In this document: one piece after another, positions 55,864 to 64,000 of the stretch
Position numbering within the stretch: position 1 is the first letter of the stretch
How the letters are laid out: the number at the start of each line of letters is the position of its first letter
NCBI RefSeq assembly: GCF_009017415.1
Contig: NC_092407.1
Span: forward strand, 3,100,001-3,164,000
Length of the DNA stretch: 64,000 nucleotides
Direction of reading: 5' to 3'
From: Aspergillus flavus
Lineage: Eukaryota; Ascomycota; Eurotiomycetes; Eurotiales; Aspergillaceae
Position numbers and translations under genes: made by a program
The notes under the pieces: model-generated
What the model was told of the DNA's origin: nothing
Database searches by the model: none
The model's input: only the letters and a program-made list of their open reading frames with translations

Positions 55864-57511
55864 TGCGAGTCAAGGATATGGGGAGACTAGTAGTTGTAAC
55901 AACGCAAATACAGGACAAAGATGGAGAGAAATCTACAGCGAAATCCATTGACTTTCTGGGCGATATTTATGTCCTAGAGGTCCGGTATCTCGAGCCCACT
56001 ACCCCAGACTCTTGGCTCTGCCGTATCGCATAGAGCGGAGGAAGTCTAATCTCCAGCCTATCTGATCGAGGAGACCAAAACCATATCCGGAGTAACCTTC
56101 CCTGGTATGGCACAGGTGTGACCGTTGTTACTGGGACTCGAGTCTCTTATCTCCTTCTGAAGGTGACAGGGGCGAATTCGAGTAGTAGACGTAGTGTGGC
56201 AACACTATCAAGGATAATATTTGTAGAGCACCGCTTGTGTTTATGGAAGGTAAGAAGTAAAGTATAGTTCCAGTTTTGCGTAAATTGCTCTCTACCGCTA
56301 GATATGCTCAGTATATCAAGTTATTCAACTTCAGACTTCATTCGACTAATTATGTTCAGTCCTAGACACTACTATTTAACACTAGACAGCTTAAATCGGA
56401 CATTAGCTCTATCGCAAATCTTCTTGCTACAGTTTCTTCCATAATATTATCCGCTACCATGTCAAAAATATTCCCTCCCCTGGATGAGTAGATGACATAC
56501 TCCTTCACGACAGATCCGGATATTCACGTTATTCATCAGCTAGGTTACTACCACGAGCGAGCCCGCTTCTGCACTCATCTCAATACCATACATGCTTGGA
56601 TAATAGCTATTCGTGTTCCTTATCTAGGTTCAAGCTCGACCAACGTGTGCCATGGGCATATATGGAAAACTGATTTGTGGAAGCTTTAATGTCTCCACCA
56701 CAGTAATAATTCAGGAATAGAAAGGCAAATATAAATTAGGGCCTTGCAGTGCACTGGTATTTTGCCCAATGAGGGAGGACAAAAGTACCAGAGCATATAG
56801 ATCTCAATATATGTCTAAGAGAGATACTTCTTGGAATAGAGAGGTAAGTGTTCATTAGATGTATGAACGAGGGCAATATTGTAATTTTGATTGATAGCTC
56901 AGAGATTGTTCGCAGTAAGGATATGCTTGCCCAGGCAATGTGAGGTCCTTAAGGTATAATAGTAGATCTAGTTCACAGGTTTGTACAGTGCACTAAATGC
57001 TAACATTGTGAAGAGAAGAACAAGAAAGTATATTCCTTATGGGTATTAAATATATGAGAGAATAAGAAAAAGAAAGAGGTGGGAAGAGCGATCGATAATA
57101 GGAAAGGATACCTCTTATACTGTTTGAGGCCGGTGACAAGACAGCCAATCAGTGCCGAACCACAACGCTATGGAAACCATTCTGGGTCGTCTTTAACTCT
57201 TGGTGAGAATAGAGGAACCGGGGGTGGGTCTCTACTATTAGCTTATTCTGATTACCTAGTTATACCTACTGATTGCAAATTCTGGAACATAGCACAGTGT
57301 GTGTCGGAGGTGTAAATTTGATGTGGAACACGCTCAAATTCGATCTAAATCTTGAAATTCGAGTGTTTACGTTACCGTAAAATCTAGTAAGTTTACTACG
57401 AAACCCTCTAAGCTCATTATGAAGTGATTTCAAGCGCTTGCACATTATCCAGAGTTTCATATCACATATACACAACAGCCTCATGCCAGACGAGGCATCA
57501 AAGAAAGTCAT
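55864..57511. other. Gene-poor, AT-rich stretch
   Basis: About 1.65 kb upstream of the broken permease. No coding frame with family resemblance, no terminal repeats and no RNA gene were seen. It could be decayed transposon sequence, but I found no motif to support this. Confidence 0.5.
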
Positions 57512-58782
57512 CTATGCAGACAGAAGACCGAGGCTAACCGCCTCAACACGAACTGTATCAGCAATTTCCTCCTGCAAGGACTTTCCCGTAGGAGTCCATC
57601 CCAGCACCTTGCGAGCGCGCTGAGCGCCCTCCTGCGCATTGGTTCCCCAAAGCACACTACCATGGCCAGACAGCGCATTTGCCTCAGAGTCACTGATCTC
57701 CTTCACAGATGCCGAGCTCAGTCCCAGCTTAGCAGCCTCTTCAGCCACCAGACGACCAATCTCTCCAAAGTTCTAAACCCACAGTTAGAAACTCACTTGG
57801 TAGAAGGAAAGCGTAAAACTTACAATAGCTCCATTCTCCGCAAAATAGATCCCATTCTCATTCCAGAAGGGACCCTGCTCTCCGGTAACAGCTTTCTCAA
57901 CCAACGTCACGAAGATCTGACTGATATCGGTGATGTGGACGTTGCTCCAGGTGCTAAGACCCCGCCCAACTTGGTATCCGGTTTTGTTCTGGAGGGTAAT
58001 GCGTGCGAGTTCGGGGATCTGCACACTTCGCTGCTTGATGGGCCCTCTGCCGCGGCCATAGATGATGGGGGGATAGACGACGGCTGTCTTTGGTGAAAGT
58101 GGGGTCTCGGGCAGGTTGAGGATGAAATGGTCGATGAGACGCTTGGCTGCGTACTTGTGAATTAGAGCCTTGATATCTTCCTCGCCATCGATGTCGCTGT
58201 AGATCTTGTCGGAGGGCTCTCCGTAAACGCCTTTTTCGATATCAACTGCGGAGAGGAGAGTAGCGCCGGATACTTGGATCCAGTAGCCTGATCAACGACT
58301 TTGTTAGAATAATAACCCCAATTTCAGTATGTACAGTGTTATAGTTGACTCACCTGGCTTCATGCGCTTGGAGCTAGTCAATCCTCGGAAGACTGCCTCC
58401 GCGCCTTTATTGTTCTGCGCGCTGGCCGCATCTGCAAGATATCATAGTGATAAGCAACCAGAAGTCAATGTAGTGATGGTAAAACTTACTAACTACCACA
58501 TCGGCATTTTGCGCCTCTTCTTCAACTACAGCCGAATCAAGCTCTCCCTGCACGACGCGGACTTTAGGGTAAGCCTGGGAGATCTTTGCGCCCTTGTCGG
58601 CGTCTCGAACAAGGACTGTAATGTCGTATTCGGGATGCTTTTCGCTCAAGACATACAGAACATCTCCGCCGATGTAGCCCGATACGCCAGTTCTAAAGTA
58701 CCGTTAGTAAAACGTCGCTATATCTTTTCGTCCGTGTAGCTTAGTTGCGGCGACGGGTAGCATACAGGAAGATCCGAGTCAT
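57512..58782 (-). CDS. NAD(P)-binding epimerase/NmrA-type oxidoreductase
   Basis: Five exons, 58782-58766 (17 nt), 58692-58490, 58431-58354, 58287-57824 and 57772-57512, give 340 residues. The joined N-terminus reads MTRIFLTGVSGYIGGDVLYV, with the Rossmann loop GVSGYIGG (about residues 8-15). Later come ITVLVRD, ADVVVNAAS, GYWIQVSGATLL, VVYPPIIYGRGRGP and WSNVHITDISQIFV, as in extended short-chain dehydrogenases related to NAD-dependent epimerases. The YxxxK catalytic pair is not clear (HKYAAKRLI is the nearest), so activity is uncertain. It is divergent from a 2-hydroxy-acid oxidase across about 550 bp. All introns keep the frame. Confidence 0.82.
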
Positions 58783-59331
58783 GATGCTATACTCAACAAC
58801 CAAGAGCTGTGAAGTGAAAGACGAAACAAAGCTGTTGACAAGCTATCTTGATTGAATACACAATGTGAAATTAAGGAAACAGAGAGGGCACCCCTCCTCG
58901 ATCCCCTCATCACCTCATCAAACAGAGCTGGAAACCAAACAGGCAAGTGGTTCCGCGGAAAGAGATCAGCGCGATAACGATTTGGATCTCCATCCGCCCC
59001 ACTCTTCCCAAACGGGACAGTAATTGCTACATTCAGGATTCCAGGACCTGCTGTCAAATCCCTTTCAATCAGTACTGGATTGGAGAAGTTCTGATTCGTC
59101 TACGGAGTATACCGATATGTACTACCCCGAGATTGTTTCTCTAAGAAAGTTTGCTCGAGAGAGTTCGCTTTTAGTGCCGTGGTCTGACCGGAAGAATGGA
59201 ACAGCTCCACGATCTATATATTTCAATTTCCAAAGCTCCCGTCTGTGGAATTAGAAAGTTTGATATACCCCAGATTTTATTCTTTCCTCTCTTGTCTTGT
59301 CGTCTGAAGATCAACATTGGAAAGTGGCAAA
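58783..59331. promoter_or_regulatory. Divergent promoter region, epimerase-like / hydroxy-acid oxidase
   Basis: About 550 bp between the two outward-facing start codons. No recognised motif. Confidence 0.4.
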
Positions 59332-60925
59332 ATGGCGCACCGCGGAGAGACATTGCATAAGGACATTTCCTGCATCGCAGACCTAAAAGTCGAAGGAAGC
59401 AAAAAGCTTCCGCGGATGGTCAGAGGTGTGTTGGATCACTACCTTTCTAGCCATGACACAAGCTCATAAGTCCACACAGATTACTACAATGAAGGAGCCA
59501 TGGACCTGATCACGTATGTCAACCACCGCATATCAACCTCCAAACAAACAAAATACACCCCAACATTACTAACCACACCAGACTCCGCGAGAACGAAGCA
59601 TCCTTCGATCGCTACAAAATACGCCCCCGGATCCTAATCAACGTGGACCAGATCGACACATCAACAGAGATATTCGGCACAAAAGTACGCCCCCCTTAAA
59701 CACCAACAACCCCCAAGCCCCAATCTAACAGAATGAATCCAGGTCGCCTTCCCCCTAGGCTTCAGTCCCGCGGCATCCCAGAAACTCGCCCACCCAGACG
59801 GAGAAGTAGCGGCATCGCGCGCAGCCGCAAAGTACAATGTGTGCATGGGTCTATCATCGTATTCGAACTACTCGCTCGAAGACGTGGCTGCGCAGGGGAG
59901 TGGAAACCCCTATGCGATGCAGATGTGTGTGTTGAAGGATCGCTCGCTTACACTTCAATTGTTGGAGCGTGCTGAGAGTGCGTTGTTGAGTCCGAATTTT
60001 CCCTATTAAGTGATGAATACTTATATTGGAACTTAGAGGCGGGATATAAGGCCCTATTCCTTTCAGTTGATGTGCCTTTGCTCGGAAAGCGGTTGAATGA
60101 ATATCGCAACAATTACACCCTCCCTGAGGATATGTCGTGGCCGAATATTCTCAGCCATGGGTTGGATACATCTAATCGAACTGACTATGGTGAGTTTATC
60201 ATTTAACCTACCATTTTGTGTGATAAACAGGTCACTGACTAACCAACAAAAAGACCCAAGTCTCGACTGGGAAACCACTATCCCCTGGCTCCGGAAACAC
60301 ACCAAGCTCCAGATCTGGTTGAAAGGAGGTGTGTATAGTTTATTTTACAAATCAACAATCAACCATAAGCTCACATTACCTGCAGTATACACACCAGAAG
60401 ACGTTGAGCTCGCAATCCAATACGGCGTCGACGGCGTCATCATCTCCAACCACGGCGGTCGCCAGCTCGACGGAGTCCCCGCGACCTTGGATGCGCTGAG
60501 GGAATGTGCGCCGGTGGCACAAGGACGGATTCCACTCGCTATTGATGGTGGGATTCGGCGGGGCTCGGATATCTTCAAGGCTTTGGCGCTTGGTGCGTCG
60601 CATTGCTTTGTGGGACGGATCCCTATTTGGGGGCTTGCGGTATGGTTGCTCATTCTATCTTTGAGGATTTGGTACTTTGGGAGATGCATACGGGCTGACT
60701 TGATTTGATTTACTAGTGGAATGGGCAAGAGGGTGTTGAATTGGCTGTCAAGATTTTGTTGCAGGAGTTTCGCATTACTATGGCGTTGGCTGGGTAAGTT
60801 TTAACACTTTCTAGGGTATGATGGGCAGGAGAGTGCTAATTTTGACTAGGTGTCGGTCTGTGAAGGAGATCAGAAAGAGCCACCTGTCGGTGCTCAAATC
60901 CGATGGAGTGTTATCGAAGCTATAA
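59332..60925 (+). CDS. FMN-dependent (S)-2-hydroxy-acid oxidase, peroxisomal
   Basis: Flavoenzyme oxidising glycolate, lactate or longer 2-hydroxy acids to 2-oxo acids with H2O2. Nine exons: 59332-59425, 59480-59513, 59582-59684, 59743-59977, 60037-60189, 60254-60328, 60386-60639, 60717-60793 and 60850-60925, giving 366 residues; every junction keeps the frame. Landmarks: DYYNEGA (about 32-38), FPLGFSPAASQKLAH, the SVDVPLLGKRLNE strand, VIISNHGGRQLDG (catalytic His near 253) and LAIDGGIRRGSDIFKALALG (FMN phosphate site), then VKEIRKSHL. It ends in SKL, a classical PTS1. The specific substrate is unknown. Such heavy splitting makes the gene easy to miss by simple frame search. Confidence 0.9.
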
Positions 60926-61122
60926 TTGACTGGAGAACTGATTCTATTTGATCATATGGACAGCATATTATTTGATGATAGTCTTATATTTAGCATTGTT
61001 AAGCCATGAACTTTTGATTAATCCTATTCCCATGCCCATTTTCGAAAACCCAGCAATGCAATGTAACGAACAAAACCATTCAGTAGAATAGAACTTACTG
61101 GACCGATTAGCATAGATGCTAT

Positions 61123-63019
61123 TCAAGCCTTACTACCCAGTCGGGGCAGTCGAACGCGCCAGTGCATCAGAAGCATGAGCGCACCCCACAGAGCTGCGGA
61201 GAAGAAGGTCAGACGGAGCGCTGCCGCATACGCGCCCACAACTATACCAGTATTAGCTCATGCAAGTGAATCAGAATGTGTCAAGAAAGAGATGCTTACC
61301 CTGTTCTTGGTGGACTGGGTCCAGTTTCACGATAGCCTGGACTGATTTGCGAACGAGAAGGATTATACTTTCCTTTTCGGGCCCTGTAACCATTTCTTCA
61401 AGCTGGTACACAAGGGAGTTCTGGAATATCCAACTGCTTGTCGCTACACCCATCACCGAGCCCAGGTTTCTCCACAGGCCCAAAGTCGTGGTAGCCACGG
61501 CCTGTTCATTCGGGTCACTGGTGGCGAGAACGGAGACCATCAACGAAGGAAAACTGAACCCCTGTCCAAAGCTTGCGAGCGAAACACACAACATGGCAAC
61601 TACATCAGGGGTGCCCATACCAAGGGTGGATGCTGCGAGGCCTCCCAACAGGAGACAAACGTCACCAATGATGACGGTTGGCTTTAGTCGCTTCGTCCAT
61701 GTGATGATGAAACCGGTCGAAACGCTCGAAGCCGTCACAGCGAGGGTGGACGCTACCAGTCTGAGACCCGAGTCAGTTGGACTAGCGAGTTTGACGGCCT
61801 GGAAATACAACGGAGCATTGAAAAACATTGTGTTGACGGCAATGGATCCAAAGAAGTTACCAAAAATGAGGTTGGCGCAGGGCTGCTTGGACAGGAGCGA
61901 TATCGGCATCACGGCCCGCTCCACGGTCCGCTCATATCGTACGAAGATCACAGCTAAGATGAGAGATAACACCAAAGACGAGATGACCAGGGGATGAGAC
62001 CAGCTGAGCACATTACCGCCCAAATTCAGACCCATAATCAACGAGGTCACAGCGACAACCAAGATGAACGAGCCCACCAGGTCAATGTTCCTGAGCAGCT
62101 GCAAGAAAGTCATCCGTTCCGCCTTCGCCTTCTTCAGGCCCAAATCGGCAGGGGTAGTCCAAGCTGCCACGAGGAAATAAACGAAAATGAAGGGCAGCTG
62201 CACGAAGAACGCACCTCTCCATCCTACGTGGTCACAGAGAAACCCGCCAAATGCCAATCCTAGGCAGCCTCCCACGCCCAGACACAGATTGATGTATGAC
62301 TGGTAAACCCCGCGATATTCAATGCGGACCAAATCGCTCGACAGAATCATACCCATGGAGAAAACGCCCCCGGCTCCAAGTCCGCAGAAGGCTCGAGCCG
62401 CTATAAAGCTCCCGATACTCTGGGCCATACCACACCAGGCGGTGGTGAGGAAGAAGACAGCAATGGCGAAAAGATATACCGGCTTCCTCCCAAAGGTGTC
62501 GGATACGCGACCGAACAAAGGAAGGAAAGCGGTTGAGGTGAGAAGGAAGGCTGTGGACAGCCACGATGCGGAGTTGGAGGCATGGAAATGGGATGTTATC
62601 ACGGGATGACTTGACGCCATTAAAGTCGAGTCAAAGAAACCAATAATGTATCCCATTTGCACCCCGCCGAAGATTAGCCAAAACCTCGTCGGAGAGACAT
62701 TGATAAATCGAGAGGCATAGCCGGTGGATTCACTCGGAGACTTGCCTTCGGGATCTATCGCTGCTTTCTTGGTGGTTGTCCCAGCCGAAGGAATCCTTTC
62801 GAGATTCGGTTCGATTTCCAGCCCCTGGTTTATGGAAGTGACTCTAGAGAGGGTGATCACAGGTTCCTCATCGTCCGAAATGTAGGGTGTGGATGAATCA
62901 CCCGTCTCTAGCGCATTGTTGCAATGGTCACTGGAGTAGTTTGCATGAGATTGTCCATTTTTGAGAAGAGGAGTTGACTCATCGACGCCAACGCGTGATG
63001 GTTGCGGATTTTCATGCAT
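61123..63019 (-). CDS. MFS drug/amino-acid transporter, 14-TM type
   Basis: Two exons, 63019-61300 and 61241-61123, with a 58-nt intron, give 612 residues. A long hydrophilic N-terminal tail (about 110 residues, opening with DESTPLLKN, a vacuolar-type dileucine-like signal) precedes about fourteen hydrophobic segments. Motif A appears as GRVSDTFGRKPVYL between TM2 and TM3, and motif C-like GVGGCLGLAFGGFL in TM5. The overall pattern resembles vacuolar basic-amino-acid transporters (Vba/Fnx type) and DHA2 drug pumps. Vacuolar location and basic amino-acid transport are therefore possible but not proven. The second exon supplies the final helix, WGALMLLMHW. Confidence 0.85.
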
Positions 63020-64000
63020 CCCCCAAGGAAAGGAAAGTGGCGTTGATAAGATTAAATGTACTGATTAAGAAAGGAAAACTTTTCTTTGCAATTCGTATGT
63101 AATAGTAAAGGTCTTTTCTTTCTTTTTCTTTTTGCAATCCTTTAGATTCTGGAGTTAAAAATATAAAATCATCTCAAGAAAGAAGTCGCTCGTGGGCTGC
63201 TACAGTCTAGTTAAATAGGAGGAAATCTTGGTCGCATTTGGCTTTTTTTCAGTCCAGAATTTTATAGTCGAGGCTGTACGATGGCAAAGACGCTAATGCA
63301 GTGAGTTGGAGTCAGTGTGACTCGAGCCAACCCTGTCCTAGTGGGGTCCCTTTCGGCTCCCCACTCGGCTGCGGAAAGACGGAATGGTGGGATTTCTCTC
63401 TCCATTGAATCCCTCATTGCATGTTATAAGGTTCAACGTTTGAGTCAACATCGAAATACATGATGAGAACCCGTATCCATCCAGAATAAGAGGGGCAGCA
63501 AAAAGAAGAGAACATCAAGACGGCCGAGGCTAATGAAAAAATGCCGCATGCATGTCGATGCACCGATGGTACGGAGTATTCACCCCCTCTTTTGGCACTG
63601 ATAAGTACGGGCCTGTTCATAAATCGGTGACCCACTCTGTCCTTCTTACCTTACATTGACTGTCTTGGTCTCTTTTCTCTCATCCAGCTGCGGCTTGTCT
63701 ATGGTCAGATTGGGACCTGATGACCCAAATGCCCCCCGGTATTGTGTCATCCGCACCAAGCGTTCATCCATCCATACGAAGTATATTGCCGCCTTCCCAC
63801 TGGTTGAGTTCCCGACGCAGCCCCATCGAGTCACCAAAGGCGCTGCGCTAGGGCTGTCTTTTCCGACTTGCCGTTTTTTCGAGACGAGTACAACATTTGG
63901 CGATACAAAGGCTAAGAAAGAGAGGCAGGCGATTCCCTTGGCGACTATTATTAACGAGGCGCTAATCTCCTGTCATATGAATTACGTTTGAAGTCTGCTG
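63020..64000. other. Terminal region, no gene supported
   Basis: Holds the MFS promoter, including a pyrimidine-rich tract near 63110-63136. An open frame at 63656-63991 has no recognisable domain and no support as a gene. Confidence 0.45.

Noticed and set aside
63656..63991. Open frame of 111 residues at the window end
   Set aside because: No recognisable motif; could be chance or the edge of an unseen gene.

Overview
The window is nuclear DNA of a filamentous ascomycete, most likely an Aspergillus-type Eurotiomycete. Genes on both strands are broken by short (44-119 nt) GT..AG introns with CTRAY-like branch points. A lone 5S rRNA gene and an intron-bearing tRNA-Cys lie dispersed between protein genes. 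Housekeeping genes (LEA1, DBP7, ASA1, pantoate-beta-alanine ligase, Golgi apyrase) look like their Aspergillus orthologues. The species cannot be fixed from sequence alone. Gene models were assembled by hand by splicing exons so that frames and family motifs stay continuous.

0.2-14.2 kb is an accessory block that looks like a decaying fatty-acid/oxylipin cluster. It holds a peroxisomal enoyl-CoA isomerase/hydratase and an acyl-CoA oxidase transcribed divergently, an FkbM methyltransferase, a broken P450, a monocarboxylate-type MFS transporter, a truncated TMEM53/DUF829 protein, a truncated secreted lipoxygenase, a heme-thiolate peroxidase fragment and an intact carbon-nitrogen hydrolase. The lipoxygenase and DUF829 genes converge on one point where both lose their 3' ends, as if a single deletion fused them.

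14.7-20 kb holds a PAQR-family membrane protein, the 5S rRNA, tRNA-Cys(GCA) and a degenerate second copy of arginyl-tRNA synthetase. 20.3-44.7 kb is mostly ordinary core genome: a zinc-finger/AT-hook protein, a PNPOx-like flavoprotein, LEA1, YND1, an ammonium transporter with GATA sites upstream, an arylsulfotransferase-like secreted protein, an NmrA-like protein, a peroxisomal (SKL) glycerol-3-phosphate/DHAP acyltransferase, panC, DBP7 and ASA1.

45-56 kb looks like a catabolic cluster: two Zn2Cys6 regulators, an aldehyde dehydrogenase divergent from a DapA-family lyase, and an amino-acid permease. The permease is broken by a 98-bp in-place inversion between 5-bp inverted repeats plus two in-frame stops. 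57.5-63 kb carries an NAD(P)-binding epimerase-like protein divergent from a peroxisomal (SKL) 2-hydroxy-acid oxidase, then a 14-TM-type MFS transporter. Four enzymes in the window end in peroxisomal PTS1-type tripeptides (TKL, AKL, SKL, SKL). No CRISPR array, intact transposon or bacterial-type operon was seen.
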